Assembly (NCBI GenBank): GCA_001051155.2
Contig: JYIP02000004.1
Span: 2,102,383-2,166,382, forward strand
Length of the DNA: 64,000 nucleotides
Reading direction: 5' to 3'
Source of the DNA: Chrysoporthe austroafricana
Lineage: Eukaryota; Ascomycota; Sordariomycetes; Diaporthales; Cryphonectriaceae
The number at the start of each line of letters is the position of its first letter. Positions within the stretch are counted from its first letter, which is position 1. The notes below the pieces were generated by a model, which was given only the letters and a program-made list of their open reading frames with translations, had not been told where the DNA came from and ran no database searches. Position numbers and translations under genes: made by a program. Positions 47,328-59,032 of this stretch are shown piece after piece.

Positions 47328-48892
47328 GTGTGCCACACCCAAACCTCGTGGTGACTCAACGCCGCTCAACTACCTACCTACCCGACATGATATACTCACT
47401 CATTACACTGCAAAGCCCAAGCGGCAGAAGCTATGACGATCACCATGACATTGCCGACATGCGATATACATGCGGAGGGCCAACAATAGACAAGACTGGC
47501 TCAAGAGCCTGCAGCGGGGGTGAATTAAGCGTCCAACGCCCATGGGGGAGAGCAAGCACACCCTGTGACGACATGCTTCCCACATCACATGTCCCACCGG
47601 ACCCGGATGACGATATTACCCCCGACGCCAATCTCATTACTGCTTACGAAGATTCGTCTGATTTTTCTTTTACCGGCACAGCAAGGCGATTTTCGGCCTA
47701 TTTTCGCATTTCAGGTGTTCTGCTTCGATGTTTTCTCTTCTACTTTTATTTACTTCCAGCGCAGGTGTTCAGGTTCAAATTTACTCAAGCGAGGAAAACA
47801 GAGACAGAGTTTTGGGGGGGGGGGACGAGACTGTTCGGACCGTTAGATACCAGGAGGGGGAAGATGGGGCTGGTCACCTCTGCATTGGGTACAGGAACAC
47901 CCGAGGGCGTTTTGATACGTGAGACTCCCATGTTTTTTCTTAATAGTTGACGATTCTATGTCTTCAAGTCGCGGGGGCCGCCTCCTATCTATTGGTCATG
48001 ATCTAGACGAGACGGAGTCGGTAGATTGGAAATCAAACGATGTTCAGGCAAAAACTTCTCTATTCGCACTTTGCCTTCCGTGATGCACACCTGTGCGTTC
48101 TTTTGTCCCTCCGATATATGGCCGTCTCGAATCCTCACGTAGGAAAGGAAGAGGACGAGAAGCGGACTGGGCGGAAGGAAGCTAGCGACCACTCAGAGAG
48201 CTGTTGAAATTCTTCAGCGCAGTTCGAACACTTCAGCAGTGGCACATATCGCTCAAGGCCCCGGTCACGTCCGGAAAACGGCGAGAATGGCAACCGGATG
48301 AAAGGGAAAAGGTACCTAGTAGGTAGCTATTCTCCATGACCCGTCCGTGGTTGAGTCAGTTGCCGGCCGGTCCTGCTCATGGGCACATACCCACCCTATC
48401 CTCTCACCCTCCATCTCGGTGCCGGACTGACATAAAGGGTAAGGAGCTGTACAAGCCCACAAGTCATGCTCTGTTTTCCTCTTCTCCACTCCTAACACAT
48501 GCATATATCTATGCTGCTAGCTCAAAGAACTCCATTTTCCCCAGTTCTATCCGGTATCATCCTGGAAAACTTGCTATGCGTGTAGACTAACAAGCTTCAC
48601 CGGCGCTCTCTCCTCTCGCAGGCCGACATCGCTGATTTCCTATCACGGCGTCACTTCTTGCCTCTCTTCTCGGTACCAATTCCTGTATGGACTTGTGGAC
48701 GGTGAGCTTGGCGACTCTGCCCTCATAGGACTGGTGATCATGGTGCTGTCGACTACTGTTACCCTTGACGGGTAGCTCGGGCAGAGGCTCTTCTTCAGTC
48801 GCCGCCTCGTTCTCCCCGGCCGGCCCAGCTTGTGGTTTCACTCCGACTAAATTCCCGGTGGTGTGTGGACCTGTCGTCACCCGCGCCCGGTC
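47328..48892. other. intergenic between convergent FYVE and elongase genes
   Basis: About 1.5 kb with no gene seen. The two flanking genes end here, so it should contain both 3' untranslated regions. A plus-strand open frame at 47306-47950 starts inside the FYVE gene in another frame and has no domain. Confidence 0.5.
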
Positions 48893-50515
48893 TCAAGCAT
48901 ACCGCGACCGCTGGCTCTTGGCAGAGCCGTTCGCAGCCTTGCCGTTAGGGGAACCTCGAGCAACGGCCTTGCCGTTCGCAGTGCCGCTGACACGGTCGCC
49001 CTCGGGAGTCCCATAAACCTCAGCCTCGAGCCCCCTTGCAGCATCCCATCCGGCCTTCTCCGCGACAGCAACCTGACTCTCGCGGCGGTTCCTGTCCTTG
49101 CGGGCAGACTGGGCGCCCGACCGGCGCAGGTAGCTCGTGATGAAAAACTTGACGAACAGGTAGGTCAAGGGGGCGAGGTACAGGACGTTCAGCCAGATGG
49201 CGAAGGTCTGGCCCGAGGTGACGATGCAGGGCACGACCTCGCTCACGCTGACCGTCTCCTCAACCGTGATGACCTGGGGCGCCGCGTTAGCGTCTGCTGT
49301 TGTAGCCTCGTCGGCGACGACGCTGGTGGCGGCGGTATTAGTCACCTTGGACGCGACTCCGAGGACGAGCTGCTTGAGGCTGTCGAGGAGCGCCGGGCTG
49401 GAGGCGGAAGCCGTGGCCTCGGAGGTGGGGTTTGCGGCCGCAGCTGACGCCGTGGCGGTCTTGACGACGGTGGTCACAACGGGCACGGTGTAGCTAACGA
49501 AGGAGTGGATCATGGCATAGGAGGCGCCGACCAGGAATTGGGTGATTTGCAGGCTCGTCAGGGTACGCTTGATGAACACCGGCACGCGGACGGAGAATGC
49601 GCTGAGCGTGTAGTAAGTGTACTGCATCACGTGTCAGCACTCTCATGTGAGCCTCGCAGGCTTTCCTCGACCAGGCGGCCTCCCCAGATCTGGTGCCTCC
49701 CAACACTGGTCCGAGTTGTGGCATGAAAAGACGAAGAGAGATCAACTCACCATCATAGCGTGGATACCGGAGTTGACAAAGACAAACATCCAGATAGGCG
49801 GAGACATGTAGCGCATGCCCGCCCACATGCACATCATGGCGCCGGCGTGGTGGTAGGTCTGGAGGGTGGAGCTCAGCTTGCCCTTGGCCAGGATGATGAA
49901 GGTGTCGAGGACCTCGTAGAACTTGCTGAGGTAGAAGATCCAGCCGTAGAAGGCCAGGCCCTCGTTCCAGATGCGGCCAGCGTCCGCCCGGCTGGGGGTT
50001 CCGTCACTCGCCAGGGCGACGGCGCTCGAGTACGACATCCACCGGCCGTCCTGCTGGCTGTAGTAGACGGCATCGCCGAGGCCGCCGGGACCATGAAGCC
50101 TAGTCATGCTGTCCACGAAGCCATTGACACCGTGTGGGGAGGTCGGGCTGACCACGCTGCGGCGCATGACACCCACCATGCCGTAGAAGGTCCAGGCGGA
50201 GTAGACCGCGAGGAAGACATTGTGGGCAACGACGAAGGCGTGGAAGAGACGCGTCTTGCTGATGGCCCAGGGCTTCCTGCCGCTCGAGGTGTTGTACGCG
50301 TTCAGGGCCTTAGCCGTGACGGCGTAGAGGGCGGCAATGGTGATGGGCACCTTGGGGTCGAGGGCGGCCTTGTAGACATGATCTGATAGCAGGACTGGGG
50401 GCGCCGAAGGAATCGAACCGGGCAGGGGCGGCGGGAGGAACTGCGGCTCGCTGGCCGGGCCGGTGAAGAGGGCCCAATCAGGCGCGGTCACATAGATCTG
50501 GGGCGGGCCGTCCAT
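48893..50515 (-). CDS. ELO family fatty-acid elongase (Fen1/Elo2-like)
   Basis: Exons 49751-50515 and 48893-49621 with a 129-nt intron join in frame to 497 residues. Family motifs are clear: KFYEVLDTFIILAKGK (the K-x2-E-x2-D-T box), LQTYHHAGAMM (histidine box) and NSGIHAMM-YTYYTLSAF across the splice. Several hydrophobic helices fit a multi-pass ER membrane protein. ELO enzymes condense malonyl-CoA with acyl-CoA in the first step of very-long-chain fatty-acid synthesis, feeding ceramides. Two oddities stand out. The first His of the usual HxxHH is Gln here. And between the last two membrane segments there is an Ala/Thr/Val/Ser-rich loop of about 90 residues, which makes the protein much longer than the usual 300-350. 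The Lys/Arg-rich tail is long and Gly/Ala-rich. The start at 50515 is in strong context (caccATGGAC). Confidence 0.92.
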
Positions 50516-53170
50516 GGTGATGGATGGCTGCTGGCTGCTGGCCGTGACGGGGTTGTTGGCGGCTTGTCCTGCGACGGGAGGGCGATCCGCGCTTGGGGTC
50601 GAGGTTGAGGAATGCGGCCTGGGGAGAGCAGGTCAGTGTAGGCAGGTCAGCCGTCACAGGGTCGGTCGGGCGGGCTGGAGACGAGCCGCTCGTGTGAAGG
50701 AGGGCCTCGAGGCGGCCGAGGAGGTTTTGTGGAATTTTTGTTGCCGTGACGCAGCTTCGAGCTGCCGCTTCCCAACAATTTTTCTCTGGCCGGTTTAGGG
50801 CGCTTTTCCCGCGACAAGGACAGGCACACATCCGAGCCTCGGCTCCTCTGGCCGTGGGCGAATATGGGGCAGCAGGGCAACCGGGACTCCGGACCCAAAT
50901 CTCAGTCAGACCCTGAGGTGGATACCGCACTCGAGGCGCCAGTTCGTCGCAACAGGGTTCGTGCCGCCCGGCCGAGGGTAGCGTTGAGGTGGTCGTGCAA
51001 GATGTTGCGATGCTATAATGCTGTAGCTCCCTGAACAAGGCCTTGTGCGCCCAGGTCCGCACGAGACGCCCGACCACGTCTCGATCGACGCCTAGTCGCC
51101 GGAAGGGGACAGATCAAGGAACCGGACGAGATGGAGAGTCACCCGTAGGTCGTGCTGGGGCGAGATGTACTCGAAGCGTGGAGAAGCAGAAGCAAAGGTG
51201 CCAGATAGAGTGGTCGCTGGTGCCCACCTGCCTCGCGCCTCCAGCACGCCTCGTCCAGACCTGATCTCCTGGGTGCACTTCTGGCGGCTTTATCTCGCGA
51301 CTACAACATCCGGGCGCCGGGGACATGGAGAGATCGCGACGGGGCGCCCGCCGGAAAGAGAAGACCCACCTAGCCTGCCTGGCACGTCTACATGCATAGT
51401 AGTAACATCGTAATCAGGCGGGCACGGTCCAGAAGAAATCACTACCAAGCTGTCACCCCGGGCGGGTGTCTGATCAAGAGACTAGGAGACATACGTGCGT
51501 CCGCCACTATCACAGGGTGGGATGTAGTCCTCTAGGGATACCCCTTGCGGTATCAAACGGCACTCATGCCATGGGACATCTCTCCGACGGCTACAGGATG
51601 GCCACAGCACGAGAGACGACGCAATAGCGTACCATGCGACGCTGCTTATGCATGCCTTATTGAACTGACCGACAACACCACAGCGGCTGACTGAGTCTCG
51701 GTACCTTCAACGCTGACCAGGCCCAGAGTTACGGCTTCATGCCATTCTCATCTCACGATGTCGCGAGCCGCGAGCCCGGGGGGTTTGCTGGGCAGGGTTA
51801 CGCCACCGGTCACAGATCATTGCTCGGTTTGGATAAGCACCGGCTCTCCGCGGGCTGCGACGAGCGGTCTTGTGAGCCAGCCCCGAGGGGACAGGTCCTG
51901 AAGGGGTCACACACAGAGAGAGACAGAGAGAGAGAGAAGGACCTGGAATTACAGACTGCACTGAGTATGGGAGAGAGATGGACGCACAGCGTAGTAGCTA
52001 AGGGGACATTCGGGAGAAGCACATCATAGCAGCACCGTTCTGGGTGGACACCGAGATCATAGCATGCACGTGCCTCACGAGCAGGCGCTCCCAAGTAGGC
52101 ATGTGTTTAAGTTTCAGAAAATGTCTGCCTCGCATCCTGTCTCGGATCCTCGTCCTCAACAAAAAAAAAAAAAAATTGCTTCCGGCCCTTCGGCCGAGCG
52201 CCCGGTCTCTGTCGAGCCCGCAGCCGTCTTTTTTTTCTTTTCTTTTCTTTTTTTTCCTTTTTTGCTTTTTCTTGCTTGTGATCCGGCAAGGATATAGTAG
52301 CGGATTCTCGTCCTGTCGATGCACAACATCTTGGCAGGCCCAGATTGATCATTGCGGTAGACCTGAAGAGCCTCATCACATTAAGCGCCGCGGTGCGCAC
52401 CACCAACAACGGTTGACAGAGCCAACGCTTAAGATTTTTGGCTTCATGGCAAGCTCCGAAGAATTGCTCTCCGGCGGCTTCTACCGCGCACCTCTCTACC
52501 CCGTATCAGGGTACATATCAGTGGAAAGCTCTACTGAGTAATAATGGCCACCCTCGCCATGCCAATCTACCTACGAGTACATCCGTAGGGACTTCTCCAG
52601 CCCAGCCATCGTTTGCCAGAGGCCCCCATGTCCCCCTCTCTCTAGGCCCCCTCCCCCCTACCTATCCGGCAAGTGGCTTTCACTGTAGGCATCTGACATG
52701 CAGAGAGCGGATGGCGGACCCAGAAACAGGAGCCTGCACACGCATAGGGACTAGATCTGTCTGCTGTTCGACAGCCATAGCCAGCCCTCGTCCGGCCCCC
52801 AACGATCGGCCAGATGTGCCAGTCTTACTATACTCGGACCAGCATGTGCAGAGGCGTCCTGTCAGCCTCAAGATCTCCTCCTTAGCGAGGTAGCATGGTT
52901 GATTAGCGAGTCCGACAGGCCGGGTCGCGGTGTACCATAGTATCTAGTCCCGGCAGGTAGGCGCCAGGATACACGGGCCAGTCAAGCTCACACTTGACAA
53001 GCCCGTGCAACAACCACGTTGAACAATGCACGCTGGCTGGTCTCACGCGCCTAGGGTCATCCCGTTTGCCTCGTCAATCCTAACCCTCACGTCATTCTCA
53101 CGGCGCCCCCCAGCAACAAGGCCTCGCTCGCTCTAGCTGGTTGAGTGGTAGAGATAGGACCAGGGCCATC
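50516..53170. other. gene-poor intergenic stretch
   Basis: About 2.6 kb between the elongase start and the dead alcohol oxidase. I see no supportable gene. It contains an AG-rich tract (about 51911-51942), a poly-A run (52160-52174) and a T-rich run (about 52229-52275). The left end must hold the elongase promoter. Confidence 0.55.
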
Positions 53171-55858
53171 ATGAATATACCAGCGGTATCCTCAGGGCCT
53201 TGGAAGGCGCCGCGATCGCCTGAGTTCCCCGGGATGCCTCCAGCTGGTTTCTGGAGCAAAAGCCAACGGGACGTATTCTAGGCCCTAACGGACAGCGTAG
53301 TCCCTCCCATCGTGGCCAAGTCGTCGCTGACGGACGGGCAACGGCAGCTGGGTATACCGGATGCTGCGTATTCGACCGTGATGAAAACGGCCGAGCGCAC
53401 AGAGCTCCGGAAGAAGGATGAGGATTTTCTGAAGGCCTTCTTGGAAGAGAGGTCATCGGCTAGCCCAGTGATCCGGGGAACGATCACGCGAATCATCGCC
53501 CGCCTGCCCTCAAAATAGTAGGATGCACTTGGCAAGTTCATGTCTAGCTTGTCGTACGTATTGCCCCCTTGCCGGGCACAATGGGACTGCACCGCTGACC
53601 CGGCTGCGTCATCACACAGCTCCAGCATCGGGGTCTTCTTCATGACGGGCTGGTGTATAACCTTGCACTAGCAGCCCGCTCATACGCGAGAGTCGATCAT
53701 CCAGGGATGGCACAACTCCTGGCTGCCCAGCATGAGGAGAGTCTCGAGGGCCCTCGTCCGTATCGCCCAGGCTGCCTGGCTGATGTCCTCGCCCATGTTC
53801 CTCCAAGTGGTCGGCTACCCAGAGGTCCCGCTGAACTAGAAGCCGGGTCCAAACTTCGACTTCAACTTCCTGCAGTTCCCACCCCAGCCCGCTCCAGGTG
53901 CTGACGAGGCTAGGCCTGAAGGAGCAGGTCCGCTGCCAGCCACTATCGAGACCGACGTCGTGATCATCGGCTCAGGCTGCGGCGGCGCCGTCTACGCCAA
54001 GGTTCTGGCCGAGGCAGGACACCACGTGGTGGTCGTTGATAAGAGGCTACTATTTCCCGCCGTCTCAGCTCCCCATGCCTGGGCCCACCGCGAGCCGGTA
54101 TCTCTTCGACAAGGCCGTCATCGGCTCCGTAGATAACTCCATCACCATCATAGCGGGCTGGGCGGGGGTGGTACCGTCAATTGGAGCGTGTCTCTACGGA
54201 CGCAGGACGCGGTCTGCAAGGAATGGGCGGCAGACGGTCTAGATTTCTTCGATGGGCCTGAGTATCAGGCGTATATGGACTGGGTATGTGATCGTATGAG
54301 CGTGTCAGCTGAGCCGGTTGTGCAGACCCATCGTGAGCAGGTCTTGTTGGAGGGTTCGAGGAAGCTGGGTTGGACGGCGGACGTGTGTCCGCAGAACAGT
54401 GGCGGCAAGGAGCATAGCTGCGGCCATTGCACCATGGGATGTGCCAGTGGTGAGAAGCAGGGCCCGGCGACGTGCTGGCTGCCCGATGCGGCGAGAGCAG
54501 GTGCAGAGTTCATCGAGGGCCTCGACATAGAGAGAGTGCTGTTTGAGGACGGTAAAGATGGTAAGAGGACGGCGACGGGCGTAGTTGGGAAGTGAATATT
54601 GAGGGATGCGAAGGAGAGTGTGAGCGGTGCGGCGGGGGAGAGGATCACGAGAGATGTTACCATTAGGGCGAAGAGGGTAATTGTTGCCTGTGGTGCGTTA
54701 TGGACTCCAATGATCCTCATGAGTACGTTGAGCGTGAGTCTCTCCAACCTAGCGGACATCTACCAGAGGACATCTCAGAGCTGACTTCTCCAGAATGCTC
54801 ACATTGGACGGAATTTACGGCTTCGTCAATGCTACACGGCAGGTGGCTTTTTCTCGGAAGACACCAAACCGTGGGAAGATGTGTAATCCCTCAGACTCTT
54901 ACATGCTCTGTCTCATCAAAGACTGACCGTCGTCCAGACGCCATCATCACGAGCTACTGCTCCGAGTTTGACAATCTAGACGGATACGGCCATGGCGTCA
55001 AGCTGGAGACCACCAATATGATAGTAGGCATCAATTTGCCCTCCCCCATCCCGGAATCGGATCCGATTAACCTCCCATACAGCCCTACATGTGCCTGTCC
55101 TCCTTGCCCTTCCGCAGCGGCCTGGATCTGAAGCTCGCCGCCCTACGGTACCGCCACTTCGACGCATTTATCTCTGTTACCCGCGACCGAGACTCCCGCC
55201 GCGTCTATGCCGACCCAGCCACCGGACGCCTCCAGATAGAATACACTCCGTCCGAGTTTGACCGTGCGCATGCGCTCGAGGGTGTCGTGGCGCTCTGTCG
55301 AATCCTGCACGTCATGGGCGCCAGGGAAATTGAGCCGTTCATCAGTGGCGCCGAGCCATTCGCGCGCCGCGGCGCTCAGCCCGAACGCACGGCGCCTGGG
55401 GGCCCGGGGCCGGACGAGAAGGCGAGATTGGAGTCCCGGTGTTCACAGCCTGGCTTGAAAAGATGAGGCGGCTTGGTTCTGTATTCGGCAACGCGCCGTG
55501 CGGGTCTGCGCACCAGGTGGGCTCGTGTAGGATGAGTGCCACGGAGCATGGTGAAGTGGTGAACCAACACGGAAGGGTCTGGGGAACGGAAGGTCTCTAT
55601 GTCGCGGATTCGAGTGTGTTTCCCTCGGCCAGCGGTGTCAGCCCTATGATGACGGTGATGGCCATCGCGGACTGGATCGCTAGGGCCGTGGATAGGGACT
55701 TGAGTCGGAGAGAGGAGGGAGATGGTCTGTCGTCGGTCAAGGACGTCTCAACACAGGATGATAGAAAGGAGCGAGGGCGAAGGGGGAAAGGGAGGAGGGT
55801 ATACGAGCAATGGCACTCCACTTTCTTCTTTCATTTCGTTCTTGACGTCTGCGTTTGA
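53171..55858 (+). pseudogene. broken long-chain fatty-alcohol oxidase (FAO-type GMC oxidoreductase)
   Basis: Ordered fragments span most of the family. They include SVVPPIVAKSSL and DGQRQLGIPDAAY near the N-terminus, the FAD motif VIIGSGCGGAVYAKVLAEAG at about 53963, and GYYFPPSQLPMP. Further on are GGTVNWSVSLRTQDAV, CPQNSGGKEHSCGHC, LKLAALRYRHFDAF and RDRDSRRVYADPATGR. The C-terminal block is AHQVGSCRMSATEH plus VWGTEGLYVADSSVFPSASG. Damage: TAG at 53279, 53516, 53519, 53669 and 53837; TGA at 54593, where Trp is expected; a one-base shift near 54042; a shift and loss near 54160; lost sequence around 54720-54800; and another shift near 55410-55440. Likely introns survive (about 53553 to 53620, ending cacacag, and about 54885 to 54940). 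Intact enzymes oxidise long-chain alcohols to aldehydes for growth on alkanes and lipids. This copy cannot. Confidence 0.9.
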
Positions 55859-56582
55859 CTGTTCATCATCTTGCCTCCACCCCACCACGGGTGTGCTGAG
55901 GTACATACATCCTCAGTATACTGGACTGGGCCAATGATAGAGCGCCGAGGTCGAGAACATGGAAATTAGCCCAGTGAGCGGATCACATCAACGCCCCCAA
56001 GGATTGCCCAAAGATTTGCATTCGCATCCCAAGCACACACACCCCGGACTCCCAAATAGGCTTGACAGGCAGACACTCCATGCTTGCCCTCCGAAACACC
56101 CGTGGCGCGAAAGTACATGCATGCCTCATCCATCTTTTCAACGTCACAGACCACTAAGCCCACAAGGCTGTCTACCTATTGGGGTATGTCTTGTAATCCT
56201 TCACGGTCCTCGTGATCCCTTGGCTGACTGCTCATACAGGCCAATTTCCCCAAGAAATATGTTACGGCAGCGTCAGTAATACAGCCACAACGGAGGCGGA
56301 AATAGAGTGTTCACAACGCATCGCATGCCAACCAGAACTATGAGAGGGGGCAAGAAAGTCGCAAGAAGCTCGATGTTTGGCTCTATACCGTAAGAAAATG
56401 TGACCCAGATAGACAATGACTACTTGTCGATAAATGAACCAGCTCTTGCTAGTGGCTCGGTGTTCGCCTGTTCGAGTACCGGACCGGGCGCCCTTCACCA
56501 TTAGCCAAAAATTTTCTTCCTGTCCTCAGATCCTCGCCCAGTACCCTTCGAAAATCTATGCCGAGTCCGGATGGATCTGTAC
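55859..56582. other. intergenic between convergent pseudogene and transcription factor
   Basis: About 720 bases with no gene seen. It holds the 3' flank of the dead oxidase and the 3' untranslated region of the transcription-factor gene on the other strand. Confidence 0.55.
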
Positions 56583-59032
56583 CTATAACGTCGCAACCCA
56601 CTCGTGCTGAACATCCCAGTCCATATCGAAGCCATGCAGCTTCCTGAACACCGCGACCCAGGTGCCGTCCTCCCTCTCCGGGCCGATAATCGCATCGTGT
56701 ACGCGCAGTTCCTCGGGGAGTCCAAACGGCGCCTCCGTTGGCAGATTCCTAGGTATTTGATTGCTCGTCGATAGCTGCTGCTGAGATGCCACCGACGCGG
56801 CTCTTGTATGTGGTTGCTCTTGGTGTGGCGTGTGGCTTCTGGCTATCATTTGATAGCTGCGTTGCTCCTCAGTGTCGACAGAGGAGATTTCTGAGCTGTC
56901 AGAATGGGACGAGAGATCTGCCATTGCATTATTCTGCTCTGCGCGGTGCTGGTTTGGCTGGCTCGAAGTTCGGACAGTATCGTAGGAGGCGGGCGTGATG
57001 GATCTCACAAGGGATGGTTGGTGATAGAGTTCGGGTTGCTGGTACCGTTGCTGTTGCAACAGCCAGGTCTCGCCATGGGCTGAAGGGTTTAGGAACGCCA
57101 TCGTTGGCTCTACGATTGAGCTTGTGGAGTACCCATCGGAGAGAGAAGTAGTGAGCGAAGCAAGCGACGGCGGCTGGGAGAGCGACGAGGAGACTTCGAC
57201 GTCCATGAGAATTGACGGATCCAGAGGCGGTTGACTTGGCATATTGACTTCGATGCTTCCGTGGCTCAAACCTGGCGTTATACTTGGCACGGCAGCAGTC
57301 GATACAATGGCATGCTTCTGCTCGCCTTCCATACTCACTCTGTAGAGACCAAAGTCGCGCCATGCGTCATACAGCCGATTATGCAGAGGCGGCATATGGC
57401 TTGGTGGCGCGTCGTGATCTGTACCGTTTGGCGAGACTTCGGCTATATTCGATATTGATCCCCCCTTAGCTGAGCCTCCTGCGGCCTGAGCCCATCGCTC
57501 CTCTAGGGAGACGATATGCCCTGCTAGAGCACCCATCACGCCCGCCCGCCACAGGTTCTCTCGTCGGAAAGGATTCCGCTTAAGCAGCTCCAGAGCCGAT
57601 CGACGGATAAGAGGGTGCCTGCACTTGGTGGCCACGTAGTATAGGGGAGGGATTATATGTGTTTCAAAAGTGAAGTTGCTAGTGGAAGCAACGGAGAGCT
57701 GCTCTGGTGCTGGAAAGTAGTGTGGCGCATCCGTAGAAGGTGGGTATCTCACTACTGGACGGTGCTGAGGTGAGGTCTCCAGATCGAGATATGCGGCAGC
57801 CAAGGGAACGATGGCCGCAAACGAGGGGAGGAAATCGTCATAGACAACTTCAGACGAGCTCAATGCCGTAGAAATCCAGATATGCTGTGCATGCAGGTAC
57901 ATCTGAAGTACGAGAAGCGCATTCTCAGGGCCGAGCTGTGATGTTGAGGCCCGAAACAGGGAAAATGCTACATTTAGCTTGGCAAGTCGCGACAACAAGC
58001 GGTCCTGCTCGACTTCAAGTAAGCTCATTGTCTCTCGCGGGATGTGGTCGCTAGGATTCTTTGCCGGTCGCGCTCTCTGAGTGAATCGAAATGCCTGCTC
58101 CATGAACTCGTGCATGCTACGCCGCATGTTGTCGATCGTGTCGAAAGTGTCCGGTATTTCCCTCTGCGGTTTCAGAGATTCAGGTATGGGTATCGGGCTG
58201 GCCCCAAAGAGGAACGACGTTAGACTGAGCCGAGTATACAAAGGAACCACGTGCCGGACGATGTAGTCCATTTCGGGGTCTGAGGATCGCTGATCCAGCC
58301 GTGCCAGGAGTTGTCGGCCTTGCTCAAGATGAATGAGAGACTCCTTATCCTTGCCCTGCATATACTCGATACACACGAAGAGGACGCATGTAAGCAGCGA
58401 GGCAAGAGGCTTGGTTAGAGGATTATTCATCTGGTCTAGAAGACGAGCAATAGCCTTGTTGTACTGCTGAAGTGCAAAAGACTGCGTGTTCTGTGGGAGT
58501 GAACCATCTGTGAAGGGAGCAATGGTACCAGCGGTAAGGCCCTCGTGAAGACTACTCACGGCGAGGACCGCGTGTCGGACCGCAGGCTCCGTCTGTGAGA
58601 TTTGCAAGACGATGGCCCTCCAGAAGGAGGCATCGAAATCTCCAGAGATGCAGGGTGCCGTGACGTGTTGAAAAAAATAGAACGAGCGTTTCTCCTCTGG
58701 CGTGGAAAATTCGAGGAGAGGTCCCAAAACATGATCATGTGGGCTTTTCTCCTTCTTGAGACGCCTGCTGGCTGAGGTCCTGGGGTCGAGATAGCCGTCG
58801 CATTTGCGCCCGGTCTTTGTGCACCTCAGACAGAAGGGCTTCATCTCATCGCATTTGACCTTGCGTATTCTGATCCGACATGAGTGCTACTTAGTGGCCT
58901 GCCTCCCAATTGTATAGGTCACGAACGAACTTACTTGCAGGTGACGCAGCCCGTTCTGACTTTCTTGGACCCTTTTCTGCCGGATGAGGCGGGCGTCGTA
59001 GCGGGGCTTGAAGACCGGGAATCAGAAGGCAT
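56583..59032 (-). CDS. Zn2Cys6 transcription factor
   Basis: Exons 58935-59032 and 56583-58869 with a 65-nt intron (GTAAGT donor, atcag acceptor) join in frame to 794 residues. The intron splits the zinc cluster. Spliced, residues 29-56 give Cys-x2-Cys-x6-Cys-x6-Cys-x2-Cys-x6-Cys (GCVTCKIRKVKCDE, FCLRCTKTGRKC). A basic linker (TSASRRLKKEKS) follows. The middle region (about 85-480) has the helical pattern of the fungal-specific regulatory domain, with RSFYFFQHVTAPCISGDFDA and HAVLAVSSLHEG near its start, as in the DUF3468/fungal_trans_2 type. The C-terminal third is Ser/Gln/Pro-rich. Such proteins are nuclear and bind CGG-type half sites; the target genes are unknown. Its nearest neighbour is the dead fatty-alcohol oxidase, ending tail-to-tail, but I would not infer regulation from that. 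The start at 59032 is an ATG in good context (acaccATGCC). Confidence 0.92.

Noticed and set aside
50400..50425. GGTTCGATTCC, a tRNA T-loop-like sequence on the minus strand
   Set aside because: It lies within the conserved elongase coding frame and no acceptor or anticodon stems surround it.
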